Below are positions 35,510 through 46,507 of a stretch of 64,000 nucleotides of DNA, in pieces. Position 1 is the first letter of the stretch; every line of letters begins with the position of its first letter. The notes under the pieces were generated by a model that searched no databases, had not been told where the DNA came from, and saw nothing but the letters and a program-made list of their open reading frames with translations. A program made the translations under genes and the position numbers. The stretch is from assembly GCF_000499845.2 (NCBI RefSeq), contig NC_023758.2:14292427-14356426 (forward strand), given 5' to 3'. The DNA is from Phaseolus vulgaris (taxonomy: Eukaryota; Streptophyta; Magnoliopsida; Fabales; Fabaceae).

Positions 35510-36115
35510 TCACTCCTTGAACACCAAAATCTTGTCAGTTATGCTCTTTATTGCTCCGTTCGGTTCCACCAAATCTGTTTTTTCGATGAAATCATTAAAC
35601 CCTATGATTTCTCTACTATAATAAAAAATCGAGATCACACTTCTCCTTTCCTCTTTACACCTGGTAGAGTTAAAATCTCCAACGACACACCAAGCCCTGT
35701 CATGTTGATTCTTCCTGATTTCGCTAATCTCTACCCACACCTCATTTTTTTCCCTCAACGAACCAGCACAATATACATTTATTATTATTACTTGTAACCC
35801 ATCTCCAACCTTCCAAACCCTTTCTAGAATAGAGAAATTTCTCCATTTTAAAAGAACTAGTCATTTGGAAGCAGTTCTTCTCCACATAGTGATAAACATT
35901 CCGAGATTATTTACTGCACCATTTTCTACCCAATCAATATCATTAGAACCCCAAAGAAGAAAATAGTTCTCCTTTTCGAACCCAGAACATTTTGTTTCTT
36001 GTAGGCAAACCATTCCTACCTCTTCTTTGTGGATCAAATCGCACAAATATTTTCTTTTGACTCTTCCTCCTAACCCCCTTATATTCATACTAAGCAAATT
36101 CATCTTTAGAAACAC
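35510..36115 (-). pseudogene. LINE 2 endonuclease, broken
   Basis: The APE-type endonuclease nicks the target DNA. ORF2 starts at 36115. It reads MNIRGLGGRVKRK, with the catalytic Asn, then GMVCLQETK, with the metal-binding Glu. After a stop near 35861 the second frame (35510-35758) reads WCVVGDFNSTR, the GDFN motif. The C-terminal half of the domain is lost at the junction with the LTR piece. Confidence 0.8.
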
Positions 36116-37975
36116 TAAACTCCATCCTATTACTCCTATTGTCCCGGTTTTCCATAGAACGCAACCTGTTTATAGCAAATTCTTCTTCCCTTAAGAAAGA
36201 AAAACCCAACTCCTTGCCAATACTCCACATACTTCTAACTTTACCAAAATCATTATTCGTCCAGAACAATCTGTTACAATTTCTATCCCCACTGTCCGTA
36301 ATAGAATTTACTGGCCTCAACTCCCAAGTAGAAGCGGACTTAGATGCCCTCCCAACCATAGTAGAGCTTCTTTTAATCGGAAAAGATGTAAGACCTTCTC
36401 CTTTGCCAGTGTCGACCATCCTTCTCATAAGGGCAACTAACAAAAAGAGACTCTGACCTGCCAAGCACTACTCTGGGAGGAGAAACCGGTGTTACAATAA
36501 TTGCAACGCCATCTCCGCTCCTCGCGAGTCCCCCACCGCCCATCCTCACTATTGCGAATGTTGCCCCATCATCCACGACCAAAGGCGGAGCAACATTCCC
36601 CACATGCTCTGCCACATCAGCAGAATGACTACTGATTCCCCCCACCCAGCTTTCCACCCTTTGTTGGGCCGGGAGAGACCCACTACAAATTAGGTCATCA
36701 AACCAAACTCCTTAAAAATAGATCCACAATGAGACACGAGCACGAAGTTGTTCATCTTACTCCCCAACACTTTCCCCAGACAATCATTACTCTCTTTCCT
36801 CATTTCCAATGCCACGTTCTAATTATTTACTACAGAATTAATTTTTTCGATAATGCACGTGCCGCCATTTGGAATTTCTCCTTCCTCCTCCGAAAACTGA
36901 AAGGTTTGTTCCTCTCCACCTTTCTCACCAAACCTACTCCATAATCCAAGCACTCTGATTCGGAAAAAGCCTTCTTCACCAAGACTGGCATCTGAACAAG
37001 CCTCTGAATCATCCTCGTTACCTGTGTGGCACTCCTTGAGGAAAGACTCTCTCAAATGGTCTAGAAAACAAATCTCTTCTTCAAAAGACACCTGACACAA
37101 TGTATCGTTAATTCTAACTGATTTCACCGATCTTGCCTCCTCTCCCACCAAAATTCTAATACGTAGCCTCGCGTACTCCAGCACCTCTCTTGTAATGGTT
37201 ACCTCATCTACCTCTATAAGAGTGCCAACAAGAGCCCCAATGCGTTCAAAGTACTGATTGCTCCAGAGAGACAACGAAATACCTCTACACCAAACCCAGA
37301 CAAACTTCTCAGGCACCACAAAAGAATCGTTCCAGGGAACTAAAGAATCGAAAACACCATCAAACCATTCTTTGTTCTTCATAATAGCCCTTTCAATAGT
37401 GCCCTCTTCTTCACAAAACAGAAGCACGAACTTCTCCCTAAGATATCATATTCTCACAAAATTGAACCCTCCCAGACAAAAACTTTCTTTGACAAACTAC
37501 AAACCCGCTGCCTCTGATAGCCTTCCTGCGAAACACTTTTTCAACCACGAAGTCGTCTCCACCTTCACCCTAATATGGGGCGTAGTGTCAATGGCTACCT
37601 CCAGGGAATTACTCACACTCCCACTCTTAACCACCTGAGCGAAAGACCGTTGATTATCCTTCTGACTCCAAACTTTTCGGGGTACAATGTGTTGTTGTTT
37701 AGACATCTAGTCTTTCTTTGGAATCACCTGCCTACTGTATTGTGGTAAATTTGCCTGTAGTTTCCAAGTTCCTATCCAGATGGAGTCCAACTGTTTCTCT
37801 AAGAAAAATGCATCCCTTATCCCTTTAACGAACCCAAAACGACTTTTTTGTGTTTAACCTTATGGAAATGAAGACATCTAGGACTCTTCCCCACCTCTGC
37901 AAAAATCTCCATAGTTCCTTTTCATGGAAATCACTAGGGAAATTAGTGACAAGAACGTAATATCTGCCATGTTTA
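36090..37975 (-). pseudogene. LINE 2 ORF1 with RRM and DUF4283, broken
   Basis: ORF1 binds the element RNA. At about 37860-37970 the frame reads YYVLVTNFPSDF (RNP2-like) and ELWRFLQRWGRVLDVF, then KKSFWVR at the RNP1 position followed by a stop. At 37497-37706 SFAQVVK precedes the DUF4283 region, which continues at 36819-37427 with WVWCRGISLSLW and FERIGALVGTLIEVDE. An acidic linker follows. The C-terminal part at 36090-36464 reads RLFWTNNDFGKVRSMWSIGK. The ORF1 stop overlaps the ORF2 start by about 26 bp in another frame. At least three breaks are present. Confidence 0.8.
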
Positions 37976-38340
37976 CACTAAGAGTTCCTTTCTCTCTTTC
38001 TCTCTCTTAAAATAGTTTTCGATAGTATTTTTGAAAAATATAGTTTTGTTGAGAGTTTGTGTGTTCTTGAAGGGTTCAAGACTTTTGGCTATGTTGTAAT
38101 CTAGTTTTGATTACTTAGTGAATTCTTAGTGATGTGCTGAGGATTGAATGTAGTTTTTTGTTAAGATTAAACCAATATAAATTTCTATGTGTGAATCTCT
38201 CTTCTTTAGTCTAATAAACATTGTTTTATATACATAACTGTAAATATTTTAACTGATTTTTTCAATCTAACTTCAGTCTTTGCGAAATTATTCACCGCCT
38301 CTTGTTTTAGCCATATGTTATAACAATAAGTACTAAAATA

Positions 38341-40380
38341 GATTTTTTTAAACTTTATATAGACTAAAATTATATTTAACTTAATAAAAAAATATTACAA
38401 GCGAAGTATTGGTCAAGATTTTATAATTTGCATGCATTTCATAAAGAAAAAAAATGTTACGTACTCTATAAAGCTTAATTTGGTATGAAATTGAATATTT
38501 TTATATACAATTATCTGTCTCTTTTTTTTATTTTTTTTATTTACACATTTCAAAAAAAAAATATACACTTATCATTGCTTAACAAATAACACCAAAAACA
38601 CCTTATTTTGATATGATCGAATAGTCCCAAACAACATTATTATATTCCAAAATTTTAAAGAATGAAGGTCATTATATCCTTAACATTTGAGATTGAAGAT
38701 TAAATCTAACAAAGATAGAAATGGTTCGAGGTTAAAAGTAATTATGATTTGTACACTATAAATATTATAATTGTAATAAAATATTAGAATTTGCAATACT
38801 CACTTAAATTTGGATGAGTTACGACAATGTTTTAACTATCTCATTTTAATAATTTATATTTGGACCCTTTATCTCTTATTTTTCTACACTTTATTTGTTT
38901 CAACCATTTCATTTTCCATCCTTTACTTTATACATTTTGTAAGTTTCTTTTACTATTTTCATGCATTTTCTATTTTTGGTATTTCTTATTTTTAATATTG
39001 GATACATTTTACATAATTTCCAATAAATTTCATTTCAAATAATATTTTATTTCTCAATATATTTATAAACATTCAATATTAAAAAAATAATCATAAATTC
39101 ATAAAAAAAATATTTATTGTAAAAGATAAAATAACTATAATTTTTTTTCTCATTCTTCAAAACTTATGCAATTATATTTAGTTACAACAAAAAAAACTCA
39201 CCATAAATACCTATATGAAAAACTTGAAGCTAAAGTTTTGTATCTTTATCACTCTAAATTTCTCTCCCACTACTAAATTCTCAAATAAGCGACTAAAAGC
39301 TGTGGAAGTGCCCTCACGGATCCTTAGTCAATGCATTATTGTGGTACTCTTTGTGGATAAAAAAAGGTGGTTGTTGGTTTGCTTCAATTTTATAAACTAG
39401 GGAGTGGCTAGTGGGGGACTCCTGAATTAACTTCACTTTTCGGGTGAAAGTGGAAAATAATAGAACATTCATTCCTGTTGGAAAACAACAGGGAAAATTG
39501 AAAAATGAAACGAGGAGAGATGAAAAGGGCAAGCAAGACATTTAAACAAAAACAAGTTTTTTTCAAACTTCTCTCTAACTTTTCTTTTTCTATACCTCAT
39601 AGAACCTCATGAACCAAATATCATTTTTTATTTAATCATATTTTTAAATAAAATAAATTCCTATTTACTCTAAATATTTATGTTTCTCTATTTTTTTTAT
39701 GATTTCTCATAATCTTGGTGGTCAATTGAGAAAAATCATGTTCTTAACTTGTTTTGTTTTGCCATATTGAAATTTTGTTATGTTTGGATACCTTAATTCA
39801 CTAAAATAAAATCAGTATTATCTACGTATACTAAGCGAATCTCTATAATCCAACACTTAGAAACTCTTTGCAACATCTAAATGTTAAGATAAACTTTCCG
39901 GATTAATTAAAAAATCTTTAATTTTGAGAAAATAACTTATCTCTTTTAATCATTTAATAATTTATTATGATGATACATTCAAAAGGGGCTAAAGGTTGAA
40001 AGGACTAAGAACTTTTAAACAATATTTTATGTAATTTATTTTTCCAACAAGTTATTTTCAAAATGTTAAAAGGCCGGGAGGTCGAAAAGTAGAAAGGTTT
40101 AAGCATATGTTAAGTTGTTTAACGTTTGAGTTGTTTTATCATTAGTTGAGAACTCCCCTAGGTAAAAAATAACAAAGTTTGTTTCAAGTACATACTTAGT
40201 CATTTCGTTTCATATACTCGTCACGTTAAGTCGAAAGGTTGAAAGGAAAATGTGAAAGCTAAAACTATTATATTAAAGTTTAACAACTACAAAAATGGCA
40301 AACAGAGGCCAAGTCAAAATATATCAAACCGGTAGCTAATGACCGGGAAGTATAACAAAAAATAAATTATAACTAAATCA
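38341..40380. other. AT-rich intergenic DNA, no gene seen
   Basis: Frames at 38810-39042 and 39215-39541 show no domain. The patch 39290-39540 is GC-richer and may be part of an unrecognised repeat. Confidence 0.45.
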
Positions 40381-42040
40381 TTCTTCAACATTAATATCCT
40401 CGTCGTCATCTTTGACTTCCACTCCCAGTGCTTCATCATAAGAAATGTCATTAATAGGAATGAGCTTGTCAAGTCAATATCAAAATTTCCTTCGTCGAAA
40501 GGAATCTTGTAAAAGTATTTGACTTGTTGAAGAGCCTTGGAGAAACAAATTTATGTTGATCAACAACAATGTTTTCAGCTTCTGATAGGTTTTTCTTCAA
40601 CTGTCTTATCTCAAGCTCCGATTGATTTATCTTTTCGGCGCCAAAATGTTTGGCAACTGATAAATTAGATAAGCCTCCCTTCAACTTTTGGATTTCACCT
40701 TGAAATCCTAACCTTTCGGCGGTTAAGCTAGCAATTTCATCCTTTAATTATTCTTTTTTAGCTTCGCAATGAGCATGAACATTTGATAGCTCCTTGACTT
40801 GGTTGCTCAAGAGTAGACTCAAGACTTTTGCTAGATTTAACCAACTCTTTCTACATGTGTTCAAATTCAGTGGTAGAGATACCATTAGCAATTTCTTCTC
40901 TTAGTCTTTTCGCAATCAATAAAGATCGAGTGGCAAACTCAACCACTGAATCCTTCAGAGAAGACACATTGGTCGCCTGAAACATGTTTCGAGATGGTCC
41001 ATCAAGATTAGTGTGCACGAATTTTGAGAATCATGTTGAAGCACCGAAAATAGTTTCGGGAAGAGGTTGAGAGGAACTTCCGACAACATGACGACGACGC
41101 TTGGAAGAAGAATGTGACTGCCTACTAATTCTATCTCTCTTTTTACTCTTCTTAGAAGGCTCAACAATAGTATTACCAACATCAACAGTCTCAATAATAG
41201 CTTCAACCTGAGAGATAGGTTCCGCAATTTCAACTTCTCTCTCGGGTTGAACTTTCCTTTCGGGTTGAGGTGTGGTTGAACCACTAGTTTTATTTAATAG
41301 CTTTGAGAAATATGCTCGTCCCTTCAAATTAGTGGCGACCATCAAACCTGAAATCCAAGAGAAAATTTAGCAAAGTTAAAATTCTCTTGCTAAAAAAAGA
41401 AAAATTGTAGAAAAATACATAGCGATAAAATCCTTTTCCGATTTTCGAGAAAGATATATTCGTAGCAGAGTGGGAGTAGGAATTTTCTGAGATAAGTGAT
41501 TAAAAATTGAAAGAGCATGTCGATCTTCCGCATTCATTGAATGATATGACCATGAATTGAATTTTAAAGGGGATTGTGTGGAAATTTTGGGATGTCACCA
41601 TTATAAAAATAGTTCTTCCCATTTTTGTCAATCAGAATTTTGAAAAAACCGCCTTTAAAGTTTTTATACGAAGAGGTAAATGGGGCAAGTAGACAAACTT
41701 TAGACCTACTGATCAGAGACAACCAACTTGATCGTTTGGCCGAGAACTATAGTAGTAAAGAAAAACTCCTGGAGTAGGAGACAACGAAAGATATTTACAC
41801 AAAACACTAAAAGCTTGCATAAAAGCTCAACTGTTGGGATGCATTTGAGTGAGAGCAACGTTAAAGAGACGAAGAACACCCATTTGAAATTCATCCAAAG
41901 GAAATCGAACATGAATTTCATAAAAATAAAAGAAATCACAAGACTCGCCTTCACGACCATGGCAAACATTGTCGATAGCTCAGACATGCTGAAAACAAAT
42001 AATTCATTTGGTAGCATCAGAAGAATAAATAGAAATTTGT

Positions 42041-42653
42041 TGATTTTTCTCGGCAAGTGTACCAAATCAACTGTAATATAGTACTCTTTAAAGTACGAAT
42101 GTCGAACCCACAGGGAACAATTCTAATTAAGATGTTCTGTTATAAAACTCATTAAGTATAGAAAATAATTTTGAGAACATGTTCATAACCAATTTAAAGA
42201 TTTTACAAGTAACTCAGAAATTTAGGGTTTGATTCAACCAAAACCAAAACTAACTTATCAAATATAGAGAAAGATACTTGGGATTGAATTGCGTTTATCT
42301 CAATCATTTGTATTTTGAATAATACAATATATAATACTCAAAACTACTTATTCTTGATGCTTAATTTAAAGTCATTCACCTTGATTCCTCACAAATTAAA
42401 TTCATAAGATAATTTCTCAAATACTGATTCCTCATATATCTAACAAATCATCCAGCTTTATGAACAAAAGTATGATGCAATTAATAACCTGGAATCTATT
42501 CCTAACATTACAAGTTATCAAGTATTTTCGTCTATTTCAGATCCTTAAAGGTACTTTCTAGTTAAATTTAAGGATCAAAATCAAGACTCTATTGATCAGA
42601 CAGAATCAAGCAATAAGCATAAAACGAAAATACCAAGAACAAGTAGAAAAGAG

Positions 42654-42692
<39 letters not shown>

Positions 42693-43405
42693 CAAGAATA
42701 CATTTGATCAAGGTAAATTATATTCAATCCCAAGTTAGAAAGAACTTAGCCACTCATGACAACTCCTCCAATCTTCATTCTTGATTTGGATTGCATAAGA
42801 AGGGTTGATCTGAGCAAGTTCTTCTCCTAAGAACAAAGGTTTTTCCTTCTTCTCTCACTAATCTCTCTCTATAAAAATTCAATCTTTCTCCCCTGCTTCC
42901 TTTTGAGTTGTGTTTCAAAATTTATATATCGAACTTTAGCTCAAGCTAGCCAATTTAGCGTAAGCTAGATCTTTCGGTGCATTTTTAGCTTGAGCTAGCG
43001 ATTCTAGCCTGAGCTAGATCAGTACTGCACCTTTAATCAACTCTGGACAGTTTTAGCTTGAGTTAGCAATTCTAGTCTGGGCTAGATCAGTACTGCACCT
43101 TTAATCAACTCTGGACAGTTTTAGCTTGAGCTAAATCCTCTAGCTTGAGCTAAATCGTCTTGTGATCCAATTAAGTTTTTGCTTTCTTTATTTCAATGCC
43201 AACTTGAATACATTCTTTCAATGCTTCATATTCATCTGCAATTTAAACAAAAATTGAGATTAAATTTCTTCATTTGTTTCTTGGTTCAAAATATATAATC
43301 AGATTCAATAATTCTCAGATTAGGGTAATTTTCTTATATTAAGCAACAATTAAGTTCCATAGTGTTAAATTTATAATCATAAAAACTACACATTGGCACT
43401 TATCA
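42041..43405. mobile_element. Solo LTR, 1.37 kb, inserted in the element D ORF
   Basis: It starts TGATTTTTCTCGGCAAGTG and ends GGCACTTATCA, giving TGAT...ATCA termini. It separates two parts of the accessory ORF. The flanks TTTGT and ATTTT do not match well, so the target duplication is uncertain. It contains an AT run (42659-42690) and a 68-bp tandem repeat. A truncated relative lies at 4827-5550. No internal region is attached. Confidence 0.65.
42949..43160 (+). repeat. Tandem repeat, 68-bp unit rich in AGCTTGAGCTAG
   Basis: Units start at about 42949 (diverged), 43017 and 43085; the last two are nearly identical over GATCAGTACTGCACC and CTCTGGACAG. The palindrome-like AGCTTGAGCTAG and its variants occur many times. 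Confidence 0.85.
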
Positions 43406-44087
43406 ATTTTTAGACAAAAAACTACGAAGGGCTGAAGAATAGCGATACCGAGAGAAGTATTCCTGGACTTTAGGGTTAACCTAGTCATAACTGAGAGGGA
43501 GGCTCCAATTATCTTATGCTCTCTCAGCCTCAAGATCCACTGCTTCATCACTTGAACTCATACCAGTACCAATTTTATTTGTTACAAGAGATACGGTAGT
43601 TGATGAAGCAACTGAATGAATATCTTTATTGGTTTCAATCACTTTCTCGGTAGCCCCATCACTTGCGCTCAAAAACCCCGAAAACCTATCAGAAACGGAA
43701 ACAAAGCTTGAGGAAGACATAATATCTTCTAAGAATAGTTGCTAATATCTCTTGGACACAAGAATATGAATGTAGTAGAAGCAGTGGGGTATACCATTTG
43801 ATACCAAATATTTATAGTGTTTCTAAACCCATTTCAAGAGAAACACCATAACATCACCTTCGTCAAATTTTAATGCATCCAATTATCAAGAATTGACAAG
43901 CCTTCACCTCAACGGTACAGTAATTGTGACACACACAAGACGATGCAATCTTTCGTACAAAAGTGCATTTAATACACAAAATCTTATAAATGCCAAAATC
44001 AAAATCATTTCCCAAAATCTGATAAGCATATAAGGCGACATTTCGTTTTCTCAAAAAGGAATATCGTCTTTTCAATTCCTTATACCT

Positions 44088-44150
44088 AGGAGGGCTAGTG
44101 TACTGACTAGGCCAAAAGGTTGGCCGAAAGTCATTTTTTGATCAACTGCC
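44088..44150 (+). repeat. Polypurine tract and start of element D 3' LTR
   Basis: AGGAGGGCTAG then TGTACTGACTAGGCC. The LTR start matches those of elements C and E. Similarity stops within about 60 bp. Confidence 0.55.
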
Positions 44151-44800
44151 TCTTTATTTTTTTCTATAGTTCATGAAATTCAATTGAATCTTCGTAAATC
44201 ATTTTGCAAATTGTAAGTGACTACAACTTTCTAATGTCAATATTTGATTCAATTCAAGCAACTTAAGTGTCCAAAACAAGTAGAATTGACACTTATCAAA
44301 ATGTAAAGTGAATACTTGTTTGTATATTTAATTGATTTGTGAATTTTTTTAAATGTTATGTATCGTTTGATTGTGTGTTAAGTATGAATGCTTATGTTGT
44401 AATAGAGATCCTCTAGCTCCGCTTATGGTCTAAGTCGCATAGACTAAGATCAGATGGTGAGAAGTTAATGATGGATTTCTCAAATTGTGATCACTTGTAC
44501 ATATATGACTTGGGTTATAATGAACTTACCTTGACGATTTCTCTTAGGCTTGCTTATAAATCTAAGTCTTGGGTATTGAATTAGATGTTGTGGTATCTAG
44601 TAGGGCATACTTAATATTAGTCTTCTAAAGAATGTTAGTCAATATTCCGCTTGTTGAATATCCTTAATGGTATAGATCTATGTGTGGTCTCTATTGATGT
44701 TGTATGGTTGGTATTTGAAGGAGATTGAATAATTGTGATCTGTTGATTGCAATTTTCTTTATATATATATATACTTCTTCTTATTATTAAAATTTATTTC
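44151..44800. other. Intergenic DNA, no gene seen
   Basis: The block 44380-44740 is GC-balanced and looks like repeat DNA, but I could not assign it. A TA run is present near 44760-44772. Confidence 0.4.
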
Positions 44801-44812
44801 AATACTACAAGG

Positions 44813-45116
44813 AATTTTCAAGTTACCGACTAAAAATTAGCTACAAATTTGGATTTTTACATAAATTAGGACTTGCCTACGAATTTTACATATGAATTAT
44901 TATCCGTACGCAAAATTGAGTTCTCTACAGAATTTTTCGTATGTAACAATAAAGTTGTTTGGCGGCAACAATCCATACTTAATTTTTGTGCGTTATGGCA
45001 GGAAAATTTACCAACCAATTTTATCCATATGTAATGGTAATTAGATTCACGAGTAAATAAAGTAATGTGTTACCTACTAATTTTACATACGAATTATAAA
45101 AACTGACTTGTTAAAA
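44813..45116. mobile_element. Possible CACTA-type terminal fragment
   Basis: It opens TACTACAAGGAATTTTC, close to the CACTACAAG terminus of this superfamily. It then carries repeated short motifs such as TACGAATTTTACATA and ATACGAATTATAA in both orientations, as CACTA subterminal regions do. The other terminus was not found. Confidence 0.35.
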
Positions 45117-45222
45117 ATTAAAATTAATATTAATATTAATAATAATAATATTATTAACATTATTAATAATATTAATTATTATTAATATTATTAATTATCA
45201 TTATTATTAATATTATCAATAT
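45117..45222. repeat. ATT/AAT microsatellite
   Basis: An interrupted run of TTA/AAT trinucleotides, about 105 bp, directly before the LTR of element C. Confidence 0.85.
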
Positions 45223-45970
45223 TGTTCTTGCCGATTGACCTGGTCGCCGGTTGACTCTAGGAACAGGTTGTAACTTCTTTTGCCTCTGCTGGATTTTGAT
45301 CTTTCCCTTGGGTGTTGGAATGCGACTCCGGTTGAAACAGAGGGGGCCCTACCTGTTGATTGCACTCCGACGATCAAGTTAGTATTAGGCTAATAAACAA
45401 TGAGTAAGTAAGCAAGTAGTTTCAGTCTTAGAAACAGTGTACCTTTACCAGGGATCTCAAGTCCTTTTTATAGACTACTTTTAGGTTACTTCTTGTAACA
45501 ACCCTTTTCTCATGAGAACCTTATCTCGAGTGAAAGTAGGTTTGATGGGAGGAGAGTCTGTTACAATGTGCACAACCTTCGTACAACAACTACACAAAAT
45601 CTTCCTCCTTGGAGTGCATAATCTTAACAGCATGGCCGCTAGGGTACCAACTCATGTACCAACATCATGTGGCCCATCTGTTTACTGTAGGCGTACTAGC
45701 CTTCACATATCACGCATGCAGCTTATCCCAAAAAACCCTAGCGCTCTTGGGCTTAGGCGTCTTGGGAAATATTTACTTGTGCTAGACCCAAATGTACTAT
45801 ACACACCACATGCACTTTTTCGCTGATCAGACCTTATATATATGAATGATCAACCCAAATATTTACTTACGTGGCCCATTAACTCGACCAAACCACTGAG
45901 CTAACCTGCTTAACCTAGGTGTCGATGTCCGATCACCCGAGCGTTGAGCCCTGTGCTTTGGTCCAGTACA
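45223..45970 (-). repeat. Element C 3' LTR
   Basis: The plus view starts TGTTCTTGCCGATTGACC, the same LTR terminus as element A (TGTTCTTGTCGG), and ends GTCCAGTACA. In element sense it starts TGTACTGGAC. The segment GAGGGGGCCCTACCTG near 45345 parallels GAAGGGGGCTCCTCCTG of element A. The frame at 45512-45826 is chance. Confidence 0.7.
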
Positions 45971-46507
45971 CAAGCCCCGCATGCTCAAGCTGAAACTTGT
46001 TTCAGTGAAGAGGCTAATTTCTCACCCATGGTGACCTACGTGTCTTATGAGCGAAGCGATGCACACAATGTTTTGAGGTGACGTCGCACTACACTCCATC
46101 ACAAGCATACACGTGGCTATTACCAATGGTTGGGAAATGTTGCCGCTTGCGTTTCCACTATACGTTAACCCTTCGAAATCTTACGCTCCCTTCACAGTTT
46201 CATTCCCCTTCGCGCTTCTCTTTCGAATACTCTGCTCTCTTTCTTCCTCAAACCCACCTCCTCGCCTCACTTCATCAATCCCCTCAAGGTGCCTTTTTTT
46301 ATCTAGTAACTGCTTTTAACTTGCCACATATTCAAATGCATTTAATCTGCTCATAATTGCGCTAGGAATGTTTACATTTCTCGTGTTTTATGATTGCAAA
46401 TGCCTCTGTTTTTTAGTTCATCGTGCCTTTGTTTAAAATGCATGTGCTTCTTTATCTGAGGAAGGTCAGTGCGATCCCTCCTCAGACCCAACTTCCTTCC
46501 TTCAAAG

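Larger units (their letters stand above)
34372..37985 (-). mobile_element. LINE 2: rearranged non-LTR retrotransposon
   Basis: On the minus strand it has ORF1 (RRM plus DUF4283), then endonuclease, then a gap holding a foreign LTR piece, then the zf-RVT tail and 3' end with an A tract (T run at about 34372-34382 on plus). The reverse transcriptase is missing. The 3' terminus matches LINE 1. It lies inside family S copy d, so it arrived later. No target duplication was found at the junctions, so the ends may have been lost. Confidence 0.8.
33648..38335 (+). mobile_element. Solo LTR of family S, copy d, split by LINE 2
   Basis: The left part 33648-34371 starts TGTTCACCAAGATTGCTTTG and the right part, about 37986-38335, ends CCATATGTTATAACA. 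Together they make about 1.07 kb, the size of copies b and c. The flanks ACAAG (33643-33647) and ATAAG (38336-38340) differ at one base, a likely aged target duplication. The TATA box is near 34166 (CTTTATAAGG). A duplicated segment, AATCTGCTGATGTGTGTAG, lies near 33690 and 33720. Confidence 0.7.
40390..43720 (-). pseudogene. Antisense accessory ORF of element D (putative gypsy-type transposase family), broken
   Basis: Pieces in order: 43514-43720 is a Ser-rich start (MSSSSFVSVSDRFSGF), then frames reading VNPKVQEYFSRYRYSSAL near 43430-43480. The LTR at 42041-43405 then interrupts it. Next come frames at 41706-42010 reading DFFYFYEIHVRFPLDEFQMG, LTQMHPNS, and YLSLSPTPGVFLYYYSSRP, and near 41650 FTSSYKNFKGGFF. 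A likely splice acceptor (TTGGATTTCAG) lies near 41348-41358. Then 41031-41345 holds a basic Lys/Arg-rich region, and 40400-41000 a coiled-coil and an acidic end (ALGVEVKDDDEDINVEE). The order fits the Pfam family named putative gypsy-type transposon (Transposase_28), recalled from memory. Its function is unknown. Stops and frameshifts disable it. Confidence 0.65.
40390..44150 (+). mobile_element. Element D: 3' part of a Tat-like element with antisense ORF
   Basis: An accessory ORF on the minus strand (43720 to 40390) is followed on the plus strand by a polypurine tract AGGAGGGCTAG (44088-44098) and an LTR start TGTACTGACTAGG at 44099. This places the ORF antisense to the element and just before its 3' LTR, as in element C. 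The LTR is cut within about 60 bp. Everything upstream of the ORF is missing. Confidence 0.65.

Noticed and set aside
39314..39541. 75-codon minus-strand frame in a GC-richer patch
   Set aside because: No domain, no promoter, and upstream continuation is closed; kept only as part of the gap description.
45512..46356. Plus-strand frames of 104 and 92 codons near element C LTR
   Set aside because: The first lies inside the LTR and the second in the adjacent leader-like region; no domain and no start context favouring them.
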